A DNA stretch of 64,000 nucleotides from Paenibacillus spongiae (GCF_024734895.1 NZ_CP091430.1:6590501-6654500); one strand, 5' to 3'; shown: positions 52,788 to 62,310, counted from the first letter of the stretch. Program-made: numbers and translations. Notes: generated by a model from the letters alone, not told the origin.

Positions 52788-55013
52788 ATGGTCCCGATAT
52801 TCTCGAACAAAATCGTTCATTTTGTATCCAGCCCTAGAGGAGCCAAGATTACGATCCTCTTCTGGGCGCTGCTCATCCTTGTTCTGACCGCAACAGCGCC
52901 GACAGCCAAGCAATATGCCGTGAATGCAGGTGAGGGCCACATCCGGGACAGCAATCCTTCCGCGGTAACGAAACAGCTGATGGAAGAGCACTTCCCTTCT
53001 TCCGAGGGTATGGCCGCTCTGCTAGTTTTCCATAGCGGGGACGCTATAGCCGGCGATGAGGAGGCGAAGCTCGAATCGTTCAGCGAGTGGCTCGCTTCCG
53101 ATAAGAAGCCCTCTTCGATCGCAAGCGCCGTCCCCTTCCATGCTATGCCTGCGGCGGCCCGCGATCAGATGATCTCCGATGACCGCTCGACCGTTCTGCT
53201 AACGGTCAACTTTCAAGAGGGGCTCTCATCCGAAGGAGTCATGGACGCGCTCGATGAGGTACAGGTCTACTGGGACGAGCACGGCTCCGAGCGGCTTCAG
53301 CTGGAGATGACGGGGCCGGCAGCCATCGCCGCCGATACCTTGACCCTGTTCCGCAACGCGGACTTCGTGCTGATGATCGCTACTGTCTTGCTGATTCTCG
53401 TGCTGCTGATCGTCATCTACCGTTCGCCTCTTCTTGCCGTATTCCCGCTTATCATAGCGGGGATGGTCTACATGGCCGTCGACCGGATTATCGGCTTGTC
53501 CGGCGAATCCGGCCTGTTCGATATCGATAAGCAGTCGCTGTCGATCATGATGATTCTGCTCTTTGCCGTCATAACCGATTATTGTTTGTTCGTATTCTCA
53601 AGGTACCGCGAAGCGCTAGCCGATCACGATTCGAAATACACGGCGATGAGGCAGGCGATGACACATGTCATGGAGCCGATTCTATTCAGCGGCGGGACGG
53701 TATTCATCGCGATGCTGGCCCTGTTCGCCTCGGTATTTAAGCCCTATCACGGCTTCGCACCCGTATTCTCCATCGCCGTCGCCGTCATTCTATTCGCCGG
53801 GCTGACCTTGATCCCGGCCCTGTTCGCCTTAGTCGGCCGCAGAGCCTTTTGGCCCTTCATGCCAAAGGCCGGTAAACGGGCAGCCCGTGTTGGAATCCCG
53901 GTCTGGGAGAAGGTCGGCACCTTCGTAACAAGCAAGCCAAAGCTGACGCTGCTGCTGCTCGGATTGCCGTTAGTTTTGTTATCGTTCAATGCGCTGAGTA
54001 CCCACTATTCCTTTAACCTGATGAAATCATTCCCGCCCGATACGCCTTCCCGCGTCGGCTTCGAGCTGCTTGAAGAGCAGTTTCCGCCTGGGGAGCTGGC
54101 GCCTGTCACCGTCATCTTGCAATCCGACAAGCCATTTCAGGCAGACGCGTCCCTTGAAGAGAAGCTCGGGCGCCTGAAGGAACAGCTGAACGCATACGGC
54201 GAGCTCGATTCCATCATGCCCGATCCTGCGCGGCTGGATGTTATGGGAATGGACAGTCTACTGTCGGAAAATAAACAGATATTAACCTTCAAAGCGATCT
54301 TGAAGGTCAATCCCTATGAGAAGGAAGCGCTGGATCTCGTGGAACGGTGGCAGGACGACAGCGGTGCGATTCTCAATGAGAGCGGGTTTGATTCGGTGCG
54401 CGATTCTCTCCACTTCGGGGGCCAGACAGCCGAGCAGCTGGACGTTCGGACGATGAACCAGCGCGATACGATCGTTATTTTCACCTTGATTGCCATCTTT
54501 ATCACGGCTATTCTCGGGCTTCAAACCCGATCCATCCGATTGCCCGTGTATATGATGCTGACGATTTTATTATCTTATGCGGCGACGATCGGTCTAACCT
54601 GGTTCGTGTTTCATTCCCTGCTGGATTACGACTCATTCAGCTATCGCATACCGGTCTATACGTTCGTATTCATGGTCGCATTGGGCGTGGATTACAATAT
54701 TATGCTGGTGTCCCGGATCAAAGAAGAGGCACGCAAGCATCCATGGCGTGATGCGGTAAGGCGTGGTGTGACGTCTACAGGCGGGGTCATATCATCGGCG
54801 GGTATTATCCTGGCCGCCACATTCGGCGTACTCATCACCCAGCCGATACAGGAATTGTTCCTATTCGGGTTCGCGATGGCGGCGGGCATTATTATCGATA
54901 CCTTTCTAGTACGGGGCATGCTGCTGCCAGCTCTGATGACAGTTGGATTTAAGAATCGGAAGATGCATGAAAGCCGCGTCATTCCCCGTGGGCAAGATTC
55001 GATGTTCAGGTGA
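52788..55013 (+). CDS. MMPL family transporter (RND-like)
   Basis: Protein of about 741 aa with about 12 membrane helices in two repeats. Features: LTATAPTAKQ after TM1, large extracellular loop 1 (FPSSEGMAALLVFHSGDA), the TM block AVITDYCLFVFSRYREAL and its repeat ALGVDYNIMLVSRIKEEA. The Asp residues in ITDYCLF and GVDYNIM fit the MMPL proton relay. The ATG at 52788 (spacing 11 from AGGAGG) is preferred to the one at 52779 (spacing 2). It follows the two-component genes by 75 bp. Confidence 0.92.
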   Translation: MVPIFSNKIVHFVSSPRGAKITILFWALLILVLTATAPTAKQYAVNAGEGHIRDSNPSAVTKQLMEEHFPSSEGMAALLVFHSGDAIAGDEEAKLESFSEWLASDKKPSSIASAVPFHAMPAAARDQMISDDRSTVLLTVNFQEGLSSEGVMDALDEVQVYWDEHGSERLQLEMTGPAAIAADTLTLFRNADFVLMIATVLLILVLLIVIYRSPLLAVFPLIIAGMVYMAVDRIIGLSGESGLFDIDKQSLSIMMILLFAVITDYCLFVFSRYREALADHDSKYTAMRQAMTHVMEPILFSGGTVFIAMLALFASVFKPYHGFAPVFSIAVAVILFAGLTLIPALFALVGRRAFWPFMPKAGKRAARVGIPVWEKVGTFVTSKPKLTLLLLGLPLVLLSFNALSTHYSFNLMKSFPPDTPSRVGFELLEEQFPPGELAPVTVILQSDKPFQADASLEEKLGRLKEQLNAYGELDSIMPDPARLDVMGMDSLLSENKQILTFKAILKVNPYEKEALDLVERWQDDSGAILNESGFDSVRDSLHFGGQTAEQLDVRTMNQRDTIVIFTLIAIFITAILGLQTRSIRLPVYMMLTILLSYAATIGLTWFVFHSLLDYDSFSYRIPVYTFVFMVALGVDYNIMLVSRIKEEARKHPWRDAVRRGVTSTGGVISSAGIILAATFGVLITQPIQELFLFGFAMAAGIIIDTFLVRGMLLPALMTVGFKNRKMHESRVIPRGQDSMFR

Positions 55014-55020
55014 AAATAAA

Positions 55021-55050
55021 AACTCCCTTCCATGCGTGAAGGGAGTTTTT
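55021..55050 (+). terminator. Terminator of the MMPL gene
   Basis: AACTCCCTTC (55021-55030) pairs perfectly with GAAGGGAGTT (55038-55047) and is followed by a T run. Confidence 0.92.
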
Positions 55051-55101
55051 CATGTTTGCACTCATCGTATTACCGGTCATTCCAATCCATCCTTCAAATA
55101 A

Positions 55102-55515
55102 TCATGACCCGTTAACTTGAAAGTCTTCTCCGCATGCCGAGCGGGTGACTTCGATTTCCGTATGAGGGATGCTCTTTCCATCGAACTCACTCCCTCCGGT
55201 GCCTCTTGCGTTCACACACAAGGGATCGATTTCCGTCCGGTTGCCTTCCTCGTCCACATAGTAGTACTGGTCAATAACCGTACCATAATCAAACGTGGGG
55301 GTAGAGGTTTCAGCCTTTCCGCTTTCGTTAACATGAATGACGTCATACTCTCCTTCTCTCTGGAGCTGCGGAGCGCCATCGATATTGTAATTGACCCTAA
55401 TAATGCCTTCGTAGCCTTCAGGGATGAGATACAGATCGTAGGTGCCTCTATTATATTTGGACCCGCAGCCGGTCGTTAGGGCCAACAGCAGAACAATAAC
55501 GAGCATACTCTTCAT
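55102..55515 (-). CDS. DUF6843-type lipoprotein
   Basis: Protein of 137 aa. MKSMLVIVLLLALTTGCGS gives a clear lipobox. The mature part begins YLIPEGYEGIIRVNYNID, which matches the DUF6843 family; the function is unknown. The ATG at 55515 is preferred over the longer frame to 55638. Monocistronic, with a terminator-like repeat downstream of the convergent MMPL gene. Confidence 0.8.
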   Translation of the reverse strand: MKSMLVIVLLLALTTGCGSKYNRGTYDLYLIPEGYEGIIRVNYNIDGAPQLQREGEYDVIHVNESGKAETSTPTFDYGTVIDQYYYVDEEGNRTEIDPLCVNARGTGGSEFDGKSIPHTEIEVTRSACGEDFQVNGS

Positions 55516-55646
55516 GGATCGATCTTCCTCTCTAGAAAACAGATGCTTCCGAACCACATCCATGAGCCGCCAACTGTGAAAGACAGCTATATCTATGTTT
55601 CGCGCGTCGGCTGCACTGGAACAAGCTAATCTTGCCATGCATGCCT

Positions 55647-55680
55647 AACAGCCGCAAGGACATATGTCCCTGCGGCTGTT
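55647..55680. terminator. Hairpin AACAGCCGCA/TGCGGCTGTT
   Basis: A 10-bp perfect stem between the DUF6843 gene and the epimerase gene, probably ending transcription of the latter (minus strand). Confidence 0.75.
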
Positions 55681-55694
55681 GATTTCCTGCTCGA

Positions 55695-56495
55695 TTACAT
55701 CCATTCCTTGAACGTGTGGCGAATCCGGTTCGCCATCCACTCGTTCACTTCCCACAAATCGGCCACCGGCTGATTCGTGAAAGGAAGCGTCGGCATGTAG
55801 CCCGGCGGTCCGAACTCCGGCGTAACGGTTGCATAGGCGGCTCCCGATGCAGCCCGCTGCTTGAAGATTTCCGTCCACCAGCCTTCGAAGGCCTTCAGCT
55901 CGCCTGCATACTCAGGCGCACCCGGATGCGGTACCTGAGGTCCTTCGGCGTATCCGACCCGCGCATGGACATGAATCGCACGCTCGAACGCCAGGCGCAT
56001 ATGCTCCTCCTGATCCTCCAGCAGCGACTCGCAGACACAGCACCAATGGCTGAAGTCCGCCGCGATCTTGAGGTCCGGCAAATCCCGCAGCAGCGCAGAC
56101 GTCGTCCAAGGCGTGAACATCGCCCTGAACCGATGCGTCTCGTGTCCGACCGGAATGCCGACTTCGCGCTCCACATCCAAAGCGCGCGAGAAAAATTCCA
56201 GCTGCCGATCATACGGCATGCTGTCCCTCGCGCTATGCGACACGATAAGCTGCGGTTGAAATTCGGCAGCCCGGCGTACCTGGCTCGCGAACGACTCCGC
56301 ATGCTCGCCGGCGGTAACCACCTGCGCTATATAATCGAGGCCATGCAGCTTCAGCAATTCCTTGAATTCTTTCTCTTGCTCTACGCCCGGGAGAGGGGCT
56401 TCGACGCCGCTGAAGCCCGCGGCAGCCGCACGCGACAGCTGCTGAGCGTACGTGCCCTCCATTCCCCATAGCGCCTTAACGATCTTGATCTTCAC
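55695..56495 (-). CDS. Sugar phosphate isomerase/epimerase family protein (TIM barrel)
   Basis: Xylose-isomerase-like barrel of 266 aa. Metal-ligand regions appear as FSGVEAPLPGVEQEKEF, VSHSARDSMPYDRQLEFFSR, GIPVGHETHRFRAM, KIAADFSHWCCVCESLL and HVHARVGYAEGPQVPH. The substrate is unknown. It is immediately downstream of the PhyH gene (28 bp), suggesting a shared pathway. Confidence 0.85.
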   Translation of the reverse strand: MKIKIVKALWGMEGTYAQQLSRAAAAGFSGVEAPLPGVEQEKEFKELLKLHGLDYIAQVVTAGEHAESFASQVRRAAEFQPQLIVSHSARDSMPYDRQLEFFSRALDVEREVGIPVGHETHRFRAMFTPWTTSALLRDLPDLKIAADFSHWCCVCESLLEDQEEHMRLAFERAIHVHARVGYAEGPQVPHPGAPEYAGELKAFEGWWTEIFKQRAASGAAYATVTPEFGPPGYMPTLPFTNQPVADLWEVNEWMANRIRHTFKEWM

Positions 56496-56523
56496 CGTTG
56501 CTAACCTCCTGCGATTGCCTTGC

Positions 56524-57261
56524 TTATACGTTTACAAACGGACTGCCTGCGATGTCCTTGCCGCGGGCCAGCCAAACTTTGAAGCCAGGGTTCTTCTCCG
56601 GAATGACTTTGGCTTCGGTCGAGAAGTAACGCATCGTATAACCACACCGGCGATTCGGACTCGTATTGGGCTTCGCGCCATGAATAATACGGGAGTCATG
56701 CAGGGAGCATTCGCCGCGCTCCAGCTCGAAGGAAACGGCTTTGGATTCGTCCACGTTCTTGATCTGCGTTGCGAACAGATTCATACGGGCATCGACGTTC
56801 TCATAATCGGAGAAGCCATTGTTATGCGTTCCGGGTATGACGCGCATGCAGCCGTTCTCATCCGAGCTGCGGTCGATCGCAAGCCAGACGGTAATGATTT
56901 TGTCGAACGAGCTGAGACGCCCGCTCCAGTATGCGGAATCCTCGTGCCAAGGGGTGGAACGTCCCACATAAGGGTCTTTACAGATGAAATGGCTGGACCA
57001 CAAGCCGATATTCGGACCGATGATCGGCTCCACCAGATCGAGAACCTCGTCTGCAAGCAGATACTCCAGCAACCTCTCGTCGCGGAAATGCGGCGTATCA
57101 AGCTCATCCGACAGCTTGCTGCCCTTCAGCGCCAGCTGCTCCTCGAAAATATTTGTTAACGCATTCATTTTCTCCGGGCTGAACAGTTGTTTCTTATGGA
57201 GCAAGTACCCGTTTTCTTGATAATAGCGAACTTCTTCAGTAGATAACACGGACGTTGTCAT
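56524..57261 (-). CDS. Phytanoyl-CoA dioxygenase (PhyH) family protein
   Basis: Oxygenase of 245 aa. HxD in STPWHEDSAYWSGRL, distal His in HDSRIIHGAKPNTS, Arg nearby in RRCGYTMRYF; RVIPGTHNNGF is the core family motif. The start ATG at 57261 has AAGGAGG 12 nt upstream. Operon with the TIM-barrel protein downstream. Third PhyH-family gene in the window, not closely alike the other two. Confidence 0.88.
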   Translation of the reverse strand: MTTSVLSTEEVRYYQENGYLLHKKQLFSPEKMNALTNIFEEQLALKGSKLSDELDTPHFRDERLLEYLLADEVLDLVEPIIGPNIGLWSSHFICKDPYVGRSTPWHEDSAYWSGRLSSFDKIITVWLAIDRSSDENGCMRVIPGTHNNGFSDYENVDARMNLFATQIKNVDESKAVSFELERGECSLHDSRIIHGAKPNTSPNRRCGYTMRYFSTEAKVIPEKNPGFKVWLARGKDIAGSPFVNV

Positions 57262-57472
57262 CGTTCCAAATGACCTCCTTGAGTCGGTTTTCATATTCTA
57301 AAGATCATTGTAAGCTGAACGACGCTTCCGCTACTTCTCCTTTACTCCGAAAAAGTATGCATATCTTCCGATTCTCGATTATTGCTGCTGGGAGTACGCA
57401 CGACCCGCATAGATTGGATAAATGAATAATCCCGGGGAAATGCTGCTCCTGACAAAAAGTGGGGGATTATTA

Positions 57473-57626
57473 ATGCCAAATCAAAAAAATGGTTGTAGAA
57501 ACAGATGGTGATCCAAAAACAGCTTATGAAGCTACCACTGTTCATGAGCGAACAGGCTTTATAATTGACGATACGGAGCAGTCAGGTAAAGAAAACAAGA
57601 GACAATCCGGTGAGCCAGCTAATTAA
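57473..57626 (+). pseudogene. Small gene with a frameshift in a seven-A tract
   Basis: ATG at 57473 behind GTGGGGG reads MPNQKN and then runs into a stop, but one A fewer in the A7 tract (57483-57489) would join it to VVETDGDPKTAYEATTVHER and TGFIIDDTEQSG, ending at TAA 57624-57626. An internal ATG at 57489 in the second frame has no ribosome site. The joined product would be about 51 aa, acidic and hydrophilic; the family is not recognised. It could be a real frameshift, a slippage site or a sequencing error. Confidence 0.5.
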
Positions 57627-57718
57627 ATCGTGCATAACCCATAACCAGTCGATAGATGCTCTGGCTGTAGTCGGAGAACTCGAACGATTTACCGATGCCG
57701 CGGCTGCACTAAAAACTA

Positions 57719-57744
57719 AAAAAGTCGCAGCTATGCGACTTTTT
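57719..57744. terminator. Bidirectional terminator AAAAAGTCGCA/TGCGACTTTTT
   Basis: An 11-bp perfect stem with a GCTA loop. It ends the sucrose operon on the minus strand (60 bp after the fructokinase stop) and could serve the small + strand gene. Confidence 0.9.
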
Positions 57745-57804
57745 AGGATGTATGTTCTTCTTAACACACAGAGGCCTATACCTCTGGAAACGATGTCAGC
57801 AATC

Positions 57805-58686
57805 TTATTGACCTTGCCGGGCAGCCGCCAAGCCAAGCGCCAAAGCGCCGCACAAGCCGGCGTTATCGCCCAGACCCGGAGGAACGATATACGTATCGAT
57901 CTCCTCCAAGACCGCCTTCGCGCTGACATACCCATTCAAGTTCTTCTTCACTTCGGCATGAATCATCGGGAACAGCTGCATCTGATGCATAACGCCCCCG
58001 CCCAAAATAATCTTCTTCGGCGACAGCATCAGTATCGCGTTCGAAAGCGCCTGTCCGATATAGAACGCCTCGATCGGCCAAGCCGGATGATCCACCCCAA
58101 GCTCGCTGCCCTTCACATTCCATCTCTTCTCCAGCGACGGTCCCGCAGCCATGCCTTCCAAGCAATCGCCGTGATAAGGGCATACGCCTGCAAAATGATC
58201 CTCCGGATGCCGCTTCGTCAGGACATGGCCGCCTTCCGGGTGAACAAGACCGTGAACCATCTTGCCCTCTGCGTACACACCAACGCCTACGCCGGTACCG
58301 ATTGTATAATACAGACAGCTATCAAGCCCTTGGGCCGCGCCCCAGGTCGCTTCGCCGTACGCCGCGGCGTTCACGTCCGTATCCCATCCGAACGGAACGT
58401 CGAACGCTTCCTTAAGTTTCCCCAGCAGCGGATAGTTCGACCATCCCGGCTTCGGCGTCGTGGTCACGTGACCATACGCCGGACTGGACGGATCGATATC
58501 GATAGGGCCGAACGAGCCGACTCCGATGGCCTCGACGCCTTTATCCCGGAAGTAGGCGATGACATTATTCGTGGTCTGTTCCGGCATCTCGGTCGGAAAG
58601 CTCACCCGGTCCTCTATGATTCCTTCTTCATTGCCGATGCCGCAGACGAATTTCGTACCGCCGGCCTCAATTGCTCCAATACGCAT
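57805..58686 (-). CDS. ROK family fructokinase
   Basis: Protein of 293 aa. ATP site GAIEAGGTKFVCGIG; GVGSFGPIDIDPSSPAYG; zinc cluster and catalytic region GHVLTKRHPEDHFAGVCPYHGDCLEGMAAGPS; substrate loop YYTIGTGVGVGVY. This matches the ScrK/GmuE type of fructokinase. It follows the GH32 gene by 79 bp, so it likely phosphorylates fructose released from sucrose or fructans. Confidence 0.92.
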   Translation of the reverse strand: MRIGAIEAGGTKFVCGIGNEEGIIEDRVSFPTEMPEQTTNNVIAYFRDKGVEAIGVGSFGPIDIDPSSPAYGHVTTTPKPGWSNYPLLGKLKEAFDVPFGWDTDVNAAAYGEATWGAAQGLDSCLYYTIGTGVGVGVYAEGKMVHGLVHPEGGHVLTKRHPEDHFAGVCPYHGDCLEGMAAGPSLEKRWNVKGSELGVDHPAWPIEAFYIGQALSNAILMLSPKKIILGGGVMHQMQLFPMIHAEVKKNLNGYVSAKAVLEEIDTYIVPPGLGDNAGLCGALALGLAAARQGQ

Positions 58687-58765
58687 GACTTGCTCCTCCA
58701 ACTCTTATGATTCTCTATTTCTTATGCCTGCCACCATTGTGAACGACTTTGAGCCATTTGAAAAG

Positions 58766-60217
58766 TTAAATCGACCGAAGACGATAAATTTCCATAGAAA
58801 TCAGCTCCGCAGCGCCTCCCCGCGTGTAAATCTCCAGCCCGGTGTCGCTCGTATCCGGGAAGATCAAATCTGTAATCACCGCTTCACCGTCGCCCGCAAA
58901 GACTTCAATCGAAGATTTGTCCACCCAAATATGGAGCTTCAGCCGGTCGCGGGTTCCTCCCAGCTTAACCGTATGCCTGCCCGGGAATTTCTCGTGGAAA
59001 GCCGTATCTCCTGATCGGGATCGGTCGACGAACAGCTCCTGTTCCTGCCTTACGTACCCGACAATCGTCTCATGCTTCTCCGAGACGCGAAGCTTAAATC
59101 CAATCTCCTCCGCCGTCCCCGGCGCAAACTCCGCTATAATCTCACAGCTATCCAGCGCCAGCTCCGGTATCCGGTAGAAGCCGTCTCCGATTGTGATCGG
59201 GCTTTGCGTCCAGCCCGGGGACCGCAGAGAGGCCAGCTCCTTGACCGGCTGCTGGTGCAGGGTCAATTCGCCGCTCACACGCTTCAGCGCAAGAACGCGC
59301 GGGATGGTCATCGCGCTTCTCCAGCCCTCGGTCGGCGTTGCATGCGCGTAATGAAAATTACTCATCCAGCCGATGTAGATCCGGCGGCCGTCCTCCTTCG
59401 GCACATCCGACCAGCTGACGCCGGCATAGTTGTCCCGGCCGTAATCCAGCCAGCGGACCTCCCCGGAAGGCTGGTCATTCGTAAACGTCGTACCGTCGAA
59501 TTCTCCGATAAAATACTGCGTCCGGGCGCCGAATTCCGCTCCCCCGCTGCTAACGAGCATCACCCACTTCGTACTGCCCGCCTCTCCGTCGATCGGCAGC
59601 TCGAATAGATCAGGGCACTCCCAGACGCCTTCGTGGAAGCCCTCGCCCTGCCCGAATTCACTGGCGAATGTCCAATGAATGAGATCGGGAGAGTGGTACA
59701 GCGTTACGATATGTCCGGTCGCGAGAATCATCACCCACCGGCTTGTCCGGTCATGCCAGAATACCTTAGGATCGCGGTAATCCAGATGACGCGGATCCTC
59801 CAATACCGGATTGCCGGCATATTTCGTCCAGCTCCGGCCCGAATCGCTGCTGTATGCCAAGCTTTGGCGCTGCCGCTGTAGGCCTGTTACCGGATCCTCG
59901 TCATGATGGGTAAAGATGGCGACCAGCCCGGATTTCCCGCCAAACAGCCCGGTCGTATCGTTCCAATCGACCACCGCGCTGCCGGAGAAGATCGTGCCGT
60001 GCTCGTCCGGTGCCAGCGCGATCTCGCGATGCTCCCAATGCACCATATCCGGACTGACTGCATGTCCCCAGTGCATAGGCCCCCACGTCATCCCATTAGG
60101 ATGGTGCTGGTAGAACAAGTGGTACTCTCCATTATAAAAGACCAAGCCGTTCGGATCGTTCATCCAATTCTGCGGTGGCGTAAAATGAAAATTAGGTCTG
60201 TATGTATCCGGTTTCAA
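58766..60217 (-). CDS. sacA: Glycoside hydrolase family 32 sucrase/sucrose-6-phosphate hydrolase
   Basis: Protein of 483 aa without a signal peptide. The nucleophile Asp is in NWMNDPNGLVF, the stabiliser in YRDPKVFWHD, the acid/base Glu in WECPDLFELP. A C-terminal beta-sandwich follows. A TTG at 60217 has AGGAGGAG 7-8 nt upstream and starts the homology. Cytosolic location and the fructokinase partner favour sucrose-6-phosphate hydrolase over levanase. Confidence 0.92.
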   Translation of the reverse strand: MKPDTYRPNFHFTPPQNWMNDPNGLVFYNGEYHLFYQHHPNGMTWGPMHWGHAVSPDMVHWEHREIALAPDEHGTIFSGSAVVDWNDTTGLFGGKSGLVAIFTHHDEDPVTGLQRQRQSLAYSSDSGRSWTKYAGNPVLEDPRHLDYRDPKVFWHDRTSRWVMILATGHIVTLYHSPDLIHWTFASEFGQGEGFHEGVWECPDLFELPIDGEAGSTKWVMLVSSGGAEFGARTQYFIGEFDGTTFTNDQPSGEVRWLDYGRDNYAGVSWSDVPKEDGRRIYIGWMSNFHYAHATPTEGWRSAMTIPRVLALKRVSGELTLHQQPVKELASLRSPGWTQSPITIGDGFYRIPELALDSCEIIAEFAPGTAEEIGFKLRVSEKHETIVGYVRQEQELFVDRSRSGDTAFHEKFPGRHTVKLGGTRDRLKLHIWVDKSSIEVFAGDGEAVITDLIFPDTSDTGLEIYTRGGAAELISMEIYRLRSI

Positions 60218-60239
60218 CGATAATCTCCTCCTACAAGAT

Positions 60240-60255
60240 AAGTAAACCCTTACTT
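60240..60255. promoter_or_regulatory. Palindrome AAGTAAACCCTTACTT in the sacA leader
   Basis: A 6-4-6 inverted repeat about 25-38 bp before the sacA start. It could be the operator of a LacI/ScrR-type regulator located elsewhere. Confidence 0.45.
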
Positions 60256-60439
60256 CAAGAGAAACATTACATATATCCGTGCTTACAACAGGCTGCATTC
60301 ATTACCCTTTCATATTATCATTTTTGAACATGCGTTGATATTCTCTTCATCACAATATTTTGAAAAGAAGTGCGGGGAGCCGAAGCAGCCATTCCTGCCT
60401 GTTGATAATCGGAAACCCGCGCGTGAATAACAGGAAATA

Positions 60440-60464
60440 ACCGCCGAAGCATCGCCCCGGCGGT
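60440..60464 (-). terminator. Terminator-like hairpin after the DJ-1/PfpI gene
   Basis: ACCGCCG (60440-60446) pairs with CGGCGGT (60458-60464), followed on the minus strand by TATTT. It lies 20 bp after the stop at 60484. Confidence 0.65.
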
Positions 60465-60483
60465 CCTATTCCCGCATAGCTTA

Positions 60484-61044
60484 TTAAGCTTTGACCAATT
60501 TCAGAAACTCGCGCATGAAGCCGGGGAGATCCGGCCAAGCGTGGCCTGTGACCAGCTTTCCGTCAACATGCAGCGTATCCGGGGCATAGCGGGCTCCGAG
60601 CTTCTCGACGTCGAGGCGGCAGGCCGTGTAAGCCGTCATCGTGCGTCCTTCGAAGTAGCTCGTATCCGTCAGTGCGGCGAAGATTTGGGCGGCATGGCAT
60701 ATCGCTCCGACCGGCTTGTCCGCCTCCAGGAAGTGACCCAGGATGCGCGGCACCTCCGCATGGGTGCGGATATATTCCGGCGCCCGGCCGCCAGGGATAA
60801 TTAACCCGTCATATTCAGACGGATCGACATCGGCAAAGGCGACATGCGCGGGGAGCAGATGCCCCAGCTTCTCGGTATAAGTCTCCCAGCCTTCTACGAA
60901 ATCATGAACGACCGTATGAAGCACCTTTTTCGCCGGCGCGGCAATTACCGCCTCATACCCTTCCTCCAATAGACGGTAATAGGGATAGTATACCTCCAGC
61001 ACTTCAACGGCGTCCCCGGTTAACAGCAATATTTTCTTAGTCAA
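60484..61044 (-). CDS. DJ-1/PfpI family protein
   Basis: Protein of 186 aa. The nucleophile elbow with Cys reads VGAICHAAQIFAAL; the companion Glu lies in the N-terminal half (LIIPGGRAPEYIR). Members are proteases, chaperones or glyoxalase-like; the function is not settled. It stands alone between the sucrose genes and a terminator. Confidence 0.88.
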   Translation of the reverse strand: MTKKILLLTGDAVEVLEVYYPYYRLLEEGYEAVIAAPAKKVLHTVVHDFVEGWETYTEKLGHLLPAHVAFADVDPSEYDGLIIPGGRAPEYIRTHAEVPRILGHFLEADKPVGAICHAAQIFAALTDTSYFEGRTMTAYTACRLDVEKLGARYAPDTLHVDGKLVTGHAWPDLPGFMREFLKLVKA

Positions 61045-61151
61045 TTCCGTTCACTCCCTTACGCACATAGTTTTGGTCTGCATACGTACATTACCCGTTC
61101 GGCCCGGGACATGAACGCTCGCGTCCGCAGCCAGCAAGAGAATAACACAAA

Positions 61152-61183
61152 CAGGCCGATGGAAGAATCCTTCCATTGGCCTG
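61152..61183 (-). terminator. Terminator downstream of the GNAT-DinB gene
   Basis: CAGGCCGATGGAAG (61152-61165) pairs with CTTCCATTGGCCTG (61170-61183), 14 bp with one G-T pair, followed on the minus strand by a T-rich tract. Confidence 0.85.
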
Positions 61184-61323
61184 ACGGCAATGCATCCAAA
61201 TCCCTATAAGCTTAGGCGAACTGCCCGTTCATTCTTGCACGTTACGACAGCGCATCGCGGGGACCGCCATAAAGCGGCAGCGGCGCTTAGCCTCATGCGC
61301 ATTGCGTCAAGACTCAGCCGGGC

Positions 61324-62310
61324 CTACCAGCCCATATGCTCCCGCAAGACTCGAATATGCGCTACATGATGGTTGCCATGCCAGGCATATACGCCTAAGA
61401 CGTATGCCAGCTTATTCGTTTGCCTGGATTCCGGATGGAAGAACGTCCGTTCATATTCTTCAGCGGGAAGCGAGCGGAGCAGATATGTCCAGCGCTGGTG
61501 AAGAGAATCGAGGAGCTGCAGCGACGGCTGGACCGGCAGCTGCCGGCTGTCCTCCAGCTCAGCCCACTTAGCCTCCTCATACGGCTTGACCGTCGGGTTC
61601 GCTTCCGTCAAGGCGAGCTTAAAGCGGATCATGCTGTTCATGTGGCTGTCCGCCATATGATGCACGACCTGCCTAACCGTCCAGCCGCCGTCCCGGTAAG
61701 GCGTATCCAGCTGCATGTCGCTCAAGCCTTCGACGGCCATGCGAAGCTTAACCGGCAGCGATTCGATCTCTCGGATCCACACGGCCCGCTGCTCGGCCGA
61801 AACTTCGCCTTCATGCTTGAAGTGTCCGATCGGATAGGAAGCGTTCCCGCTCCCGATGCTCTTCTCAAAGCATACGCTCGACTCGCAGCCGGTATATTCC
61901 CCATACCGGACAATCTCGCAGAAGCCATGCTTGCGATAGAAGCGGATGGCCTCCGGCTGCTCCCATCCGGCCTCCAGGCGCAGCGTGCGGTATCCCCGCT
62001 CCGCCGCTTCCTTCTCCAGGAAGCGGATGATCCGGGCAGCGATGCCGCGGTTGCGGTACGCTGGCTCGACATAGAACCGCTTCAGCTCCGCGCTCGAGTC
62101 ATCCAGCTGGCGTATAGCCCCGCACCCGACGGGCCGATCCCCGTCATAAGCGACGACAAACGTCACTTCTTGGACCGCCGGATCGGTGAAATCCAGCCCG
62201 AAGATTTCCTCCGCCGGGTAACGGTTCAACAGATCGCGGTCAAGCTGTTCAACCAGCAGCTGCAGATCCGGATTCAACGGTTCTGCCAGAACAAGCCGAT
62301 ACTCATTCAC
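61324..62310 (-). CDS. GNAT acetyltransferase fused to a DinB/YfiT-type domain
   Basis: Protein of 328 aa. Residues 1-150 are a GNAT domain with acetyl-CoA motif KRFYVEPAYRNRGIAARIIR and YRKHGF. Residues about 160-328 are a YfiT/DinB bacillithiol-transferase-like domain: GGWTVRQVVHHMADSHMN and the metal His pair in VYAWHGNHHVAHI. Both halves look complete, so this is a real fusion and not a sequencing join. It may be a thiol or drug modification enzyme (inference). Operon with the genes upstream. Confidence 0.9.
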   Translation of the reverse strand: MNEYRLVLAEPLNPDLQLLVEQLDRDLLNRYPAEEIFGLDFTDPAVQEVTFVVAYDGDRPVGCGAIRQLDDSSAELKRFYVEPAYRNRGIAARIIRFLEKEAAERGYRTLRLEAGWEQPEAIRFYRKHGFCEIVRYGEYTGCESSVCFEKSIGSGNASYPIGHFKHEGEVSAEQRAVWIREIESLPVKLRMAVEGLSDMQLDTPYRDGGWTVRQVVHHMADSHMNSMIRFKLALTEANPTVKPYEEAKWAELEDSRQLPVQPSLQLLDSLHQRWTYLLRSLPAEEYERTFFHPESRQTNKLAYVLGVYAWHGNHHVAHIRVLREHMGW

